This document shows, in pieces, positions 16,362 through 28,066 of a DNA stretch of 64,000 nt. Each line of letters starts with the position of its first letter. The stretch's first letter is position 1. The translations under genes were made by a program, and so were the position numbers. The stretch lies in NCBI GenBank assembly GCA_944340905.1, contig CALVLT010000007.1:1-64000 (forward strand), in the 5' to 3' direction. This DNA comes from an uncultured Clostridia bacterium (GTDB taxonomy: Bacteria > Bacillota > Clostridia > Christensenellales > Borkfalkiaceae). The notes below the pieces were generated by a model that was given only the letters and a program-made list of their open reading frames with translations, made no database searches and was not told the DNA's origin.

Positions 16362-18096
16362 CGCGCCGCGCCGTTCTGTACGCCGGCGCGCCCCCCGATG
16401 AGAGACAGCGGGCGCGTTTTTCGGCGTTTCTGAAGGAAAAATACGGGGAGGACGTGGCGCTCGAATTCCGCGAGAGCACCCTCTATCCCGGCGGGTTCCG
16501 CCTTGAAGTGGGGGCGGAGGTGTACGACTGGAGCCTGGACGGCAGGTTCCGCCGCCTGCGCGACACGCTCACCCAAATCGCGGGGGAGGAGGGGAACGTC
16601 ATCCCCCTCATGCGCGAACGGCTGCAGAGCTGGATCCCCGAAACGCAGGCCGAGGAGCTTGGAACGGTGCGCGCCGTGGGCGACGGGATCGCCGTTGCCG
16701 ACGGGCCGGAACACGCCGAATACGGGGAGATCCTGCTCTTTTCGGACGGCATCCGCGGCATGGTGCAGACGCTGGACAAGGACGGCGTCGGCTGCATCCT
16801 GTTCGGGGACGACGGCGCCGTGGAGGAGGGCAGCACCGTGCGCCGCACCAAAAAGCGCGCGGGCGTGCCCGTGGGCGAGGGTTTTCTCGGGCGCGTGGTC
16901 AATGCGCTCGGCGACCCCGTCGACGGCAAGGGCGAGATCAAGGCGGACGGCTACCGTCCCGTGGAGGCGCCTGCGCCTTCCATCATCGACCGCCAGCCCG
17001 TGGATACCCCCCTCGAGACGGGGCTGATCGCCATTGACAGCATGTTCCCCATCGGCAGGGGGCAGCGCGAACTCATCATCGGGGACAGGCAGACGGGCAA
17101 GACGGCGATCGCCATCGACACCATTCTCAACCAGACGGACAAGGACGTCATCTGCATCTATGTCGCGATCGGGCAGAAGGCAAGCTCGGTCGCCCGCCTT
17201 GTGGAGACGCTGCGCTCCCGCGGCGCGCTGGGGCACTGCATCATCGTCAATGCGTCGGCGGGGGAGTCCGCCTCGCTGCAGTACATTGCCCCCTATGCGG
17301 GCTGCGCGATGGGGGAATACTTCATGGAGCGCGGCAAGGACGTGCTCATCGTCTACGACGATCTGTCCAAGCATGCGGTAGCCTACCGTGCGCTCAGCCT
17401 GCTTCTGGGGCGTTCCCCGGGGCGGGAGGCGTATCCGGGCGACGTGTTCTATCTGCATTCCCGCCTGCTCGAGCGGGCGGCGCACCTTAGTGAGGCGCGC
17501 GGCGGCGGCTCGATGACGGCGCTGCCCATCGTCGAGACGCAGGGCGGGGACGTCTCCGCCTATATCCCCACCAATATCATCTCCATCACGGACGGGCAGA
17601 TCTTTCTGGAAAGCTCGCTCTTCTTTGCGGGGCAGCGTCCCGCCGTCAATGTGGGGCTCTCCGTCTCGCGCGTGGGCGGCGCGGCGCAGACCAAAGCGAT
17701 GAAGAAGGCGGCGGGCGCCATCCGCCTCGACCTTGCGCAGTACCGCGAGATCGAGGTGTTCACGCAGTTTGCAAGCGATCTGGACGAGACGACCCGCCGC
17801 CAGCTCGCCTACGGGCAGGGCCTGATGCGTCTTTTGCGGCAGCACCAGTTCCACCCGATGCCGCGCGACAAGCAGGTCATCACGCTCGTGGCGGCGATGC
17901 ACCATGTCATGCAGGATGTTCCCGCCGAGGACGTGCAGGACTTTCAGGCGCAGATGCTCGTCTGGTTCGATAAGAACGAGGCGCAGCTTTGCGAACGCAT
18001 CCGCACGACGGGGGAACTGTCCGACGGGGACAAGGCGCGCATCGAGGCGCGCGCAGAGGAATTTGCGCGCCTGTACGCCTCCAAAAGGGAGGGCGT

Positions 18097-18100
<4 letters not shown>
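16358..18100 (+). CDS. atpA: ATP synthase alpha subunit fused to the delta-subunit C-terminal domain
   Basis: A 580-residue protein, about 75 longer than normal alpha. Residues about 1-72 match the C-terminal domain of delta (OSCP): an AGAPPDERQ opening, a helix, LKEKYGEDVALEF, then the hallmark block with YPGGFRLEVG and DWSLDGRFRRL. From about residue 80 normal alpha begins (VIPLMRERLQSW, then GTVRAVGDGIA). The P-loop is GDRQTGKT at 242-249 and the arginine-finger block is SVSRVGGAAQTK. The frame is open throughout with no stop or shift between the parts. The six-helix N-terminal domain of delta, which normally grips the alpha N-termini, is not encoded anywhere in the operon. The start overlaps atpF by 4 bp. 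Three alpha copies would bring three delta C-terminal domains per enzyme. Confidence 0.9.
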
Positions 18101-20393
<2,293 letters not shown>

Positions 20394-20394
20394 C

Positions 20395-20802
20395 ATGTTC
20401 AATCTGCACGTGCTCGCCGCCGACAAGCCCTTCTATGAGGGGGGCTGCGAATCGCTCGTCGTGCCCACGCTGGACGGGCAGTACGGCGTGCTTGCAGGGC
20501 ACTGCGACGTCATTCTTGCCATCGTCCCCGGAACGCTCACCTACCGCACGCCGGACGGCGAGACGCACGCGGCGGCGGTCGCGGCGGGCATCATGAAGGT
20601 GGAACGCGGCGAGGCGCTCGTGCTGGTGGATTCCGCGCTCCGCCCCGAGGAAGTGGACGAGGCGCGCCAGCGCCGCGCTGCGGACGAGGCAAAGGAGGCG
20701 CTCCTGCAAAAGAAGAGCATCGAAGAGCACCACGCCGCCCAGGCGCGTCTTGCCCGCGCGCTCGCCCGCCTGAACGTCAAGAGCAAGTACGGCAGAAGAT
20801 AG
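20395..20802 (+). CDS. atpC: F-type ATP synthase epsilon subunit
   Basis: A 135-residue protein with the N-terminal beta-sandwich (LHVLAADKPFYEG, VVPTLDGQYGVLAGHCDV) and a C-terminal helical hairpin rich in Ala, Arg and Glu (about 85-135), the regulatory arm that inhibits ATP hydrolysis. One base separates it from beta; GGGGGAGG precedes it. Last gene of the atp operon, followed by a terminator. Confidence 0.93.
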   Translation: MFNLHVLAADKPFYEGGCESLVVPTLDGQYGVLAGHCDVILAIVPGTLTYRTPDGETHAAAVAAGIMKVERGEALVLVDSALRPEEVDEARQRRAADEAKEALLQKKSIEEHHAAQARLARALARLNVKSKYGRR

Positions 20803-20823
20803 GCATTTTTTAAAGATATTTGA

Positions 20824-20856
20824 GGACTGTCCCGCTTACGGGCGGTCTTTTTATTT
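20824..20856 (+). terminator. terminator of the atp operon
   Basis: GACTGTCCCGC and GGGCGGTC pair with one G-U, TTAC loop, followed by TTTTTATTT. It lies 22 bp after atpC. Confidence 0.75.
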
Positions 20857-20895
20857 ACAGACGGAAATATTTTTCGGAAAATTTTCGCAAAAGGG

Positions 20896-20924
20896 TACAC
20901 ATACGCCGAAAAATATGGTATGAT
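20896..20924 (+). promoter_or_regulatory. candidate promoter of the HelD-like gene
   Basis: TACACA (20896-20901), 17 bp, TATGAT (20919-20924), about 49 bp before the gene. The -35 is weak. Confidence 0.4.
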
Positions 20925-20972
20925 GAAGTATGCTGCCGATCGGGCGGCGCATCCGCGGAAAGGAGGGGAGCG

Positions 20973-23339
20973 ATGGACAAGCGCAAATCCGTCAGGGAAC
21001 TGCTCAGCCCGAAGAAGAACGCCGACAAGGCGTGGTATCTTGCGCTCCTCGACGGCGACGCCCAGCGCGCGTATGAGGAGGAGCATCTCGATGCCGTGCT
21101 GAAGATGCTCAAGCTCGCCTATATCCTGCGCTACCGCAGGCGCATTGCCGAGGCGAAGGAGGAGATCGCCGCCATCCGCGCGCGGGAGGGGTACGGGGCG
21201 GAGGACTTCCGCGCCATTCAGGAAAAGAACGCCGAGATCGCCGCGCTCAAGAGCAAGATCGACGAGTACCGCCCCTTCTTTTCCGAGCCGTACTTTGCCC
21301 GCATGGATGTGGTGGACGAGCGCGAGGGCTACAACAGCTACTATATCGGCAAAAAGGGGGACGTCAATCTGGAGATCGTGGACTGGCGCGCCCCCCTCGC
21401 CGTGCGCTACTATCAGAAGAGCCGCGTCACGTTCGCCATCAACGAATACGAATACCGCACCGTGCTGCGGCGCGCGCTCTCCGTCAGGAACGGAAAGCTG
21501 CTCGACTTCCGCAACGAATATCTCTCGGTGGGGGACGTGCTCACCCCCGAAGAGATCGGCGGCAGGGACGAGGAGATCCTGTTCGATCCCTACCTGCGCG
21601 ACATCATCCGCAGCCGCAAGGACGACGTCAAGGTGCGCGACATCATCCGCACCATCCAGGAAAAGCAGTTCGACATCATCACCCGCCCCGAGCGGGAGAG
21701 CTTCGTGCTGCAGGGCTGCGCGGGCAGCGGCAAGACGATGATCATGCTGCACCGCCTCAGCTACCTCATGTACAACAACGAGAGCCTGCGCCCGGGCGAC
21801 GTGCTCGTCATCACGCCCTCCGACAGTTTCAACGCCTTTATCGACGAGCTTTCGCAGATGCTCGAGCTGGAGCGCGTGCGCACGACCACCCTTCACGACT
21901 ACTATTTCCGCGTGCTTGCGGGCGAGGGGATCGATCTGAAGTCCCGCCTCGTCGCGCAGCGCGAGAGCGCGGAGTACCTCGCCTATCTCTATTCGCCGCG
22001 CTTCTGTGCGGACGTTGCCGCGCGCGTCCAGAAGCTGTATTCGGAGGTGCGCGGACTGTTTGCGGGCGAGGAATGCAGCGAGGTCTCGCGCACGGTGCTC
22101 GACGACTGCGTGCGGCGGCAGGAACAGTTCGTGCGCGTCAAGAACGCCTCCCTGCGCGTGCGCCGCGCCGTTCTGGGGGAGCTGAAGGAGAACAAGGAGG
22201 GGGGCGTGTACTTCACCAAGCCCTTCCGCACGCTGATGAGCGCGTTCACGCAGGTGGAGGACTTTCTGCGCTTCGTGCTCGAGGAGCCGCCGCGCACGCC
22301 CGACTACTTCTTCCGGCAGTTCTCCGAATTCTACCGCTGCGCGCACTTTGCCGCCGCAAGCGGGGAGAAGGTGTACCGCCGTGCGGACGACGACCTTGCC
22401 GCGCTCATCCAGACCATCGACAAGGAGATTGCAGACCTTCGGCGCTACCGCCAGAAACACGGGACGGAGGAGGTGCTCACCTATGCCGACCGCATCGCGC
22501 GGCGGGAGGAGCTGAAGGAGGAGGCGCAGCGCATCCGCACCCTCATCGTGCAGATGGCGCAGGGAACGGAGCTGTTTGCGGAGTTCTTCTCGGTGCTGCG
22601 CCATGCACGCTACTGCGCCGAACTGGGCAAGTGCGCAAACGGCACGGACGTGGCGCGCTGGCTGTACCGCGAGACGGTGAAGGGGTACAAAGAATCATAC
22701 GGCATGAAGGGGATCTACCCCTCGGACGGCTATGCGCTGTGCAGCGTGCTGACGGCGGCGGGCAGAAGGCTGCTGCCGCGCTACGGTCTCGTGTTCGTGG
22801 ACGAGGGGCAGGACATTTCGGAGGGAGAGTACGACCTGCTCAAAACCATCCATGCGGACGCGGCGCTCAATGTGTTCGGCGACCTCAAACAGAACATCAC
22901 GCCCTGGCGCGGGATCAAAAATTGGAATACGATCAGCGAAAATGTGTACACACTCGACCAGAACTACCGCAACACCAACGAGATCGTGGCGTATGTTTCG
23001 CAGGTGCTCGACGTGGGCATGAGACCCATCGGGCTGGAGGGCGCGCCCGTCGAAACGCTGCGCCCGGGGCGCGTGGGAGCTTTCTTCCGCGACAAGCAGG
23101 GGCTGAAGGCGGTCATTGCAAAGGAGGAATACCTTGCGCTGTTCGAACGCAGGGGGTTCAAGCGCCCGGGCGCGGACGGCAAGCTCAGCCGCACGGCGGT
23201 CAATGTGCTGAGCGTGTTTGAGAGCAAGGGGCTGGAATTTTCCTGCGTCGCCGTCTACGACAGGGACATGACCGAGAATGAAAAGTACATCGCCTGTACC
23301 CGCGCGCTGCGGGAGCTTGCGATCATTGCGGAGGCATGA
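20973..23339 (+). CDS. UvrD/Rep-like superfamily 1 ATPase, HelD type
   Basis: A 788-residue protein of the HelD/helicase IV-like group. A helical N-terminal arm (about 35-130, charged coiled coil) precedes NSYYIGKKG and VDWRAPLAVRYY, both typical of HelD. Walker A is GCAGSGKT at 248-255; FVDEGQDIS is Walker B, and LDQNYRNTNEI and SVFESKGLEFSCVAVYD are late SF1 motifs. HelD proteins free stalled RNA polymerase from DNA using ATP; whether this one does so or acts as a helicase cannot be told from sequence. The start at 20973 has AAGGAGGGG upstream; the longer frame to 20820 runs over the atp terminator and is rejected. The stop overlaps the HAD gene by 4 bp. Confidence 0.82.
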   Translation: MDKRKSVRELLSPKKNADKAWYLALLDGDAQRAYEEEHLDAVLKMLKLAYILRYRRRIAEAKEEIAAIRAREGYGAEDFRAIQEKNAEIAALKSKIDEYRPFFSEPYFARMDVVDEREGYNSYYIGKKGDVNLEIVDWRAPLAVRYYQKSRVTFAINEYEYRTVLRRALSVRNGKLLDFRNEYLSVGDVLTPEEIGGRDEEILFDPYLRDIIRSRKDDVKVRDIIRTIQEKQFDIITRPERESFVLQGCAGSGKTMIMLHRLSYLMYNNESLRPGDVLVITPSDSFNAFIDELSQMLELERVRTTTLHDYYFRVLAGEGIDLKSRLVAQRESAEYLAYLYSPRFCADVAARVQKLYSEVRGLFAGEECSEVSRTVLDDCVRRQEQFVRVKNASLRVRRAVLGELKENKEGGVYFTKPFRTLMSAFTQVEDFLRFVLEEPPRTPDYFFRQFSEFYRCAHFAAASGEKVYRRADDDLAALIQTIDKEIADLRRYRQKHGTEEVLTYADRIARREELKEEAQRIRTLIVQMAQGTELFAEFFSVLRHARYCAELGKCANGTDVARWLYRETVKGYKESYGMKGIYPSDGYALCSVLTAAGRRLLPRYGLVFVDEGQDISEGEYDLLKTIHADAALNVFGDLKQNITPWRGIKNWNTISENVYTLDQNYRNTNEIVAYVSQVLDVGMRPIGLEGAPVETLRPGRVGAFFRDKQGLKAVIAKEEYLALFERRGFKRPGADGKLSRTAVNVLSVFESKGLEFSCVAVYDRDMTENEKYIACTRALRELAIIAEA

Positions 23340-24013
23340 TGAAGACGCTCTTTTTGCTGGATGTGGACGATACGCTGCTCGATTTTCAGCGCTCGGAGCG
23401 CGAACAGCTGCTCGCAACGCTGCATGCCTACGGTATTTCGGCGGACGAGGGCACGGCGGTGCGCTATCACGTCATCAACGACGGGCTTTGGAAAAAGCTG
23501 GAGCGCGGCGAGCGCACGCGCGAGCGGCTCGCCGTCGAGCGCTTTGAAATTCTGCTCGCCGAACTCGGCGTGCAGGCGGACGCGCAGGCGCTCTCGCGCC
23601 ACTACTTCGAGGGCATGGCGCACTGCGCTCACGCCATCGGGGGCGCGCAGGACTTTCTCGCCGCCCTTTCCGCGCGCGGAACGCTGTATGCCGTCACCAA
23701 CGGGGCAAAGGCGCTGCAGCGCTGCCGCATGGCGTCGGCGGGCATCGCGCCCTATTTTGCCGACGTGTTCATTTCGGAGGAGGTGGGCTGCAGCAAGCCG
23801 GGCGACGGGTACGTGAACTACGTGCTCTCGCACATTCCCCATTTCGTGCGCGGGAACGCGGTCTACGTCGGCGACAGCCTGACCTCGGACATGGTATGCG
23901 CGCAGAAGATGGGCGTGGACTTTGTTCTCTACCGCAAAGAGCGGCCGGAGGGCTATGCGGGCATGTGGGCGGACAGCTACCGCGCGGTGCTCTCCTGCAT
24001 CGATGCGCTGTAA
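23336..24013 (+). CDS. HAD-superfamily nucleotidase, YjjG type
   Basis: A 225-residue haloacid dehalogenase hydrolase. Motif I is LLDVDDTLLDF with nucleophile Asp9 and acid/base Asp11; motif II is AVTNGAK; motif III/IV are KPGDGY and YVGDSLTSDM. An alpha-helical cap lies between (about 15-95). The pattern resembles YjjG/YfnB pyrimidine nucleotidases that clear non-canonical nucleotides. It overlaps the HelD-like gene by 4 bp and is followed by a terminator. A broader phosphatase role is possible. Confidence 0.8.
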   Translation: MMKTLFLLDVDDTLLDFQRSEREQLLATLHAYGISADEGTAVRYHVINDGLWKKLERGERTRERLAVERFEILLAELGVQADAQALSRHYFEGMAHCAHAIGGAQDFLAALSARGTLYAVTNGAKALQRCRMASAGIAPYFADVFISEEVGCSKPGDGYVNYVLSHIPHFVRGNAVYVGDSLTSDMVCAQKMGVDFVLYRKERPEGYAGMWADSYRAVLSCIDAL

Positions 24014-24040
24014 AAATCGCATGGAACAATAATGAATACA

Positions 24041-24067
24041 ACGCACGCCGCAGGGCGTGCGTTTTTT
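24041..24067 (+). terminator. intrinsic terminator after the HAD gene
   Basis: ACGCACGCC and GGCGTGCGT form a 9-bp stem with a GCAG loop, followed by TTTTTT. A second partly paired block (CGCAACGC with GCGTTGCG, about 24074-24107) lies just downstream and also ends in a T-run. Confidence 0.85.
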
Positions 24068-24130
24068 GCCGCCGCAACGCAGCGTTCCCGCGGTGTTTCG
24101 CGGCGTTGCGCACTTTTTTATTTCATACGC

Positions 24131-24161
24131 TTGACAGACCTGCGGGGGGGGGTGCTATACT
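24131..24161 (+). promoter_or_regulatory. promoter of the ABC exporter operon
   Basis: TTGACA (24131-24136) and TATACT (24156-24161) with a long 19-bp spacer; a TG one base before TATACT may compensate as an extended -10. Confidence 0.5.
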
Positions 24162-24226
24162 GTATTGGATGGTTTGGGAGAGCCATATTATGAAATCCTG
24201 CCCTCACGGGCATCATCGGAGGTTAT

Positions 24227-25147
24227 ATGGCAGACAACATCATCGAAGTCGAGGGACTGGAAAAGTCGTACGGCCACGTTCGGGCGGTGCGCGGCATCTC
24301 CTTCGCGGTGCAAAGGGGGGAACTGTTCTCCTTCCTCGGCGTGAACGGCGCGGGCAAGAGCACCACAGTCAACATCCTGTGCACCCTGCTCAGAAAGGAC
24401 GCGGGCAGCGTGCGCATCGGCGGGTTTGACCTGGATACGCAGGAGGGGCGCATTCGCCCCATGCTTGGCGTCGTCTTTCAGGGCAGCCTTCTGGACGATG
24501 CGCTCACGGTGCGGGAAAATCTCACCGTCCGGGCAGCGTGTTACGGGATTCGGGGGAAGCAATGGAAGGAGCGCCTTGCCGCGCTGGACGATCTGCTCGA
24601 TCTGAAGGAATTGCTCGACCGCCCCTTCGGCAAGCTCTCGGGCGGACAGCGGCGGCGTGCGGACATCGCAAGGGGGCTGGTGAACGGGCCGCAGCTGCTC
24701 TTTCTCGACGAGCCGACCACCGGCCTCGATCCGCAGACGCGCAGATCGGTGTGGGAGACGGTGGACAGGCTGCGCCGCGAGACGGGCATGACCGTCTTTC
24801 TCACCACCCACTACATGGAGGAGGCGAACGCCTCCGACCGCGTGATCATTATCGACGGCGGGCAGCTCGTGGCGGACGACACGCCCGCGCAGCTCAAGAA
24901 CAGGTATTCGCGCAACTATTTATATCTGTACGGAACGCATGACGCCGCGGCGCTCGCGGTGCAAACGGGCGCGGCGTTTGAAGAGGCGGGCGGAGGCGTG
25001 CGCTGCGCAATGAGCGCGCAGGAGGCGAGGGCGTTCCTTGCGGCATATCCTGTCCTCGCCGCCGATTTTGAATTTGTCAAGGGGGACATGGACGACGTGT
25101 TCCTTGCCGTCACGGGCAAAAAGCTGACGGAAGGGGGCGCAAAATGA
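24227..25147 (+). CDS. ABC transporter ATP-binding protein, DrrA type
   Basis: A 306-residue ATPase. Walker A is GVNGAGKS (38-45), the signature LSGGQRRR, Walker B LLFLDEPTTG, and the switch His is in LTTHYMEEAN. The C-terminal 80 residues (about 225-306) are the extra domain common in DrrA/CcmA-like exporters. It has GGAGG upstream and overlaps the permease gene by 4 bp, so the pair forms one exporter for a drug, lipid or peptide that cannot be named. First gene of a four-gene operon with a second exporter pair. Confidence 0.88.
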   Translation: MADNIIEVEGLEKSYGHVRAVRGISFAVQRGELFSFLGVNGAGKSTTVNILCTLLRKDAGSVRIGGFDLDTQEGRIRPMLGVVFQGSLLDDALTVRENLTVRAACYGIRGKQWKERLAALDDLLDLKELLDRPFGKLSGGQRRRADIARGLVNGPQLLFLDEPTTGLDPQTRRSVWETVDRLRRETGMTVFLTTHYMEEANASDRVIIIDGGQLVADDTPAQLKNRYSRNYLYLYGTHDAAALAVQTGAAFEEAGGGVRCAMSAQEARAFLAAYPVLAADFEFVKGDMDDVFLAVTGKKLTEGGAK

Positions 25148-26052
25148 ACGGCTACGCGCTCTGGATGCTCACCCGCCGCAATCTGAAGATATTTTTGAAG
25201 GACAAGGCGAACGTGTTCTTTTCGCTGCTCGCGCCCCTCATCGTGCTCGTGCTCTACGTGCTTTTTCTGGGGCGCATTCAGGAGGACGGGCTGCTGGAAA
25301 CGCTCAAAGGGATGGGCGTGGAGGGCGGCGCGCAGGAGATCGCGGCGTTCTGTGACAGCTGGATGCTGGCGGGCTGCATGTCCTGCGCCTGCATCACCGT
25401 TCCGCTGTGCGCCTGCGGCATCATGATCCAGGATAAGGCGCGCGGCATCTCTGCCGATCTGCTCATCTCGCCCGTCGCCAAGTGGGTGACGCCCGCGGCG
25501 TACTTTGCCTCGGTCGTGGCGGCGGGGCTTGCCATCGGCGCCGTGGTGCTCGCCGTCTGCTTTGTCTGGCTGGCGGCGTCGGGCATGTGGCTGCTCTCCG
25601 CTGCCGACGTGTTCGGCTGCATCGGCGCGCTCGTGCTCTCCGTCATCACTTCCTCCACGCTGCTCGTGTTTGTGGTGGGATTCTTCCGTTCGCAGGGGGC
25701 GTTCACGACGCTCAATATCATTCTGGGTACGGTCGTCGGCTTTCTCATCGGCGCGTATATGCCCATCGGCTATTTTCCGGATGCCGTTCAGGCGGTCACG
25801 CTCTTCATTCCGGGCAGCTACACGGCGGGGCTGTTCCGCAACTTTATGATGCGGGGCGCGCTCGCGGAAATTTCCGCCAACCTCTCGCCCGCGTTCGCGC
25901 AGGGGCTGGAGAGCGAATTTTCGCTCACGTTTGATTTCTTCGGGGCGGAAGTGGGGGTGGACGCCATGTTCATCGTGCTGGCATGCGTCGCTGTTTTGTT
26001 TGCAGGACTGAATGTGCTTGCCGCGTTTCTGCGCGGCAGACGAAAAGGATAA
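25144..26052 (+). CDS. ABC-2 type transporter permease, DrrB type
   Basis: A 302-residue membrane protein with six hydrophobic segments, the first near residues 27-45, in the ABC-2 arrangement. The conserved region around KARGISADLLISPVAKW and the last-helix GSYTAGLFRNF block fit the family. The start overlaps the preceding ATPase gene by 4 bp (ATGA), indicating a dedicated pair. It lies 12 bp before the second ATPase gene. Substrate unknown. Confidence 0.85.
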   Translation: MNGYALWMLTRRNLKIFLKDKANVFFSLLAPLIVLVLYVLFLGRIQEDGLLETLKGMGVEGGAQEIAAFCDSWMLAGCMSCACITVPLCACGIMIQDKARGISADLLISPVAKWVTPAAYFASVVAAGLAIGAVVLAVCFVWLAASGMWLLSAADVFGCIGALVLSVITSSTLLVFVVGFFRSQGAFTTLNIILGTVVGFLIGAYMPIGYFPDAVQAVTLFIPGSYTAGLFRNFMMRGALAEISANLSPAFAQGLESEFSLTFDFFGAEVGVDAMFIVLACVAVLFAGLNVLAAFLRGRRKG

Positions 26053-26064
26053 AGGAGTTCATAT

Positions 26065-26874
26065 ATGTTGTCAACGGAAACGCCGTTCTCCGATTTCGGG
26101 GAAGAGGTCGTGCGGGCGGAAAACCTGCGCAAGACGTTCACGCTGTCGCGCAAGCAGCAGCGGCTGGAGCGCACGGATCTTCCGCGCAAGGTCGCCGTGG
26201 ACGGGCTGTCCTTTACGGCGCAGCGCGGGGAAATTTACGGCCTGTTGGGGCCGAACGGCGCGGGCAAGACGACCACGCTGCGCATGCTCTCCACGCTGAT
26301 ACGGCCCGATTCGGGGGACGCCTTCGTGTGCGGGCACTCCGTGGTGCGCGAGCCGCAGAAGGTGCGCGACGCCATCGGATTCATGACGAGCGATCTGAAA
26401 TTGGAAAACTTCTTCACGCCCTCCTATCTCTTCGATTTCTTCGGCGCGATGCACGGGCTGGAAAAGAGCGCGCTCGCGGCGCGCAAGCGCGAACTGTTCG
26501 GGCGGTTCGGCATCGACCGCTTTGCCGAAGTCAAGGTGCGCGACCTGTCCACGGGCATGCTGCAAAAGGTCTCCCTCGTCGTCTCCATCGTGCACGATCC
26601 CGCCGTCGTCATCTTCGATGAACCCACCAACGGGCTGGACGTGCTGACGGCGAAGGTCGTTACGGACTTTCTGGCGGAGCTGAAGGCGATGGGCAAGAGC
26701 ATTCTCCTGTCCACGCACATCTTCTCCCTCGTCGAAAAGCTGTGCGACAGGGTGGGCATCATCATCGACGGGAAGATGGCGGCGGACGGCACGCTCGCCG
26801 AAGTGTGCGCGGGGGACAGCCTCGAGGACACGTTCTTTGCGATCTACCGCGGCATCAAGGGGGTGACAGTATGA
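26065..26874 (+). CDS. ABC transporter ATP-binding protein, NatA type
   Basis: A 269-residue ATPase. An N-terminal lead of about 40 residues precedes the core; Walker A is GPNGAGKT, the signature is LSTGMLQKV (a variant of LSGGQ seen in NatA-like proteins), Walker B VIFDEPTNGLD, and the switch His is in LLSTHIFSLV. It has AAAGGAG upstream. Its stop overlaps the next permease gene by 4 bp. NatA-type pairs export ions or small compounds; the substrate here is unknown. Confidence 0.86.
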   Translation: MLSTETPFSDFGEEVVRAENLRKTFTLSRKQQRLERTDLPRKVAVDGLSFTAQRGEIYGLLGPNGAGKTTTLRMLSTLIRPDSGDAFVCGHSVVREPQKVRDAIGFMTSDLKLENFFTPSYLFDFFGAMHGLEKSALAARKRELFGRFGIDRFAEVKVRDLSTGMLQKVSLVVSIVHDPAVVIFDEPTNGLDVLTAKVVTDFLAELKAMGKSILLSTHIFSLVEKLCDRVGIIIDGKMAADGTLAEVCAGDSLEDTFFAIYRGIKGVTV

Positions 26875-28016
26875 AACTGCTTGCGCTCATGAAAAAGGAA
26901 TTTGCGCGCTTCTTCGGCGATCCGCGGCTGCTGATCACAATGATCTTGCCGGGCGTGCTCATCTATCTCATCTACTCCCTGATGGGCAACGCCATCTTCG
27001 GCGGCGAGGAGCGCTACGCGTTCAGGGTGTATGTCTCGGGCGAATCCGCCGTGGTGGACGTCATCGACGGGGCAGTCACGCAGAACGGCTGGACGGCGGA
27101 GTTCGTCTATCTTCCCGCGGAGGGGGCGCAGACGGCCGAGGAGGCGCTCGAACAGGTGCAAAGCGGACAGGCGGACGCGCTGCTTGTGTTCAGCGAGGGC
27201 TTTGACGAGGCGATCGCGGGCACGGGCGGGGACTCTGTGCCGACTGCCGGTCTTACGTACAATTCGGAGAGCGACGGGAGCGCCGCGTTTGCCGCGCTTG
27301 CGGGCGGTATCCTTGAAAATTACGGCAGGCCGTTTGCGTTCACGGTGAGCGACTCTGCCGAGAGCGTCGACTTTGCGCGCAGCATGATGGCGGGGCTTTT
27401 GCCCTTCCTCATCGTCATCTTTGTGTTCTCGGCGTGCATGTCCGTCACGCTCGAATCGGTGGCGGGGGAAAAGGAGCGCGGCACCCTTGCCACCGTCCTC
27501 GTCACCTCTGCCCGCCGCACGGACATCGCGCTGGGCAAGGTGCTTCCGCTCTCCTGTGTGTCCCTCATCGGCGCGGCGTCCAGCTTTCTCGGGGTCATTC
27601 TGTCCCTGCCCACCCTCATGGGCATCTCGGTGGACGCCGCCGTTGCGGGCGTGGGTGCGCTCGGATATGTCATGCTGTTTTTGCTCATCGTGTCCGTCGT
27701 GCCGCTCATCGTTTCGGCGATCGCCGTCGTCTCCACGCTCTCGCATACCGTCAAGGAAGCGTCCGGCTACACGAGCGTGCTCATGATCCTTATGATGGTG
27801 CTCTCCATCCTCGCCGCCTTCGTCTCGGGCATCGGCGACTGGGCGGTCGCCATTCCCGTGCTCAATGCCGTTGTCAGTATGCAGAGCGTGCTGACGGGTG
27901 CCATGGGGGTGTGGCAGTGCCTTGTCTCCGTCGGGCTGAATCTGGTGTATACGGCGCTGCTCGTGTTTGCCATCGCGCGCCTTCTCTCCAGCGAGCGGGT
28001 GATGTTCGGAAAGTGA
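26871..28016 (+). CDS. ABC-2 type transporter permease, NatB type
   Basis: A 381-residue membrane protein. One hydrophobic helix near residues 20-40 is followed by a large extracellular domain (about 45-165) and five C-terminal helices (about 175-375), the NatB/YhaP layout. The cytoplasmic loop has VAGEKERGTLATVLVT, a strong family mark. The start at 26871 overlaps the NatA-type stop; an upstream frame extension to 26742 lies inside that gene and is rejected. Last gene of the exporter operon; the following region has repeats and no clear terminator. Confidence 0.86.
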   Translation: MKLLALMKKEFARFFGDPRLLITMILPGVLIYLIYSLMGNAIFGGEERYAFRVYVSGESAVVDVIDGAVTQNGWTAEFVYLPAEGAQTAEEALEQVQSGQADALLVFSEGFDEAIAGTGGDSVPTAGLTYNSESDGSAAFAALAGGILENYGRPFAFTVSDSAESVDFARSMMAGLLPFLIVIFVFSACMSVTLESVAGEKERGTLATVLVTSARRTDIALGKVLPLSCVSLIGAASSFLGVILSLPTLMGISVDAAVAGVGALGYVMLFLLIVSVVPLIVSAIAVVSTLSHTVKEASGYTSVLMILMMVLSILAAFVSGIGDWAVAIPVLNAVVSMQSVLTGAMGVWQCLVSVGLNLVYTALLVFAIARLLSSERVMFGK

Positions 28017-28066
28017 CGCGCCGCAGGTGTGCCGCTTTTCGGGGGCTGATCCGCGTTCACTTGCTC

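Noticed and set aside
16358..16600. Possibility that the delta-like segment is a separate gene joined by a sequencing error
   Set aside because: The frame continues without a stop or shift into alpha, there is no ribosome site or start codon near codon 75 in good context, and the upstream 4-bp overlap fits the fused start.
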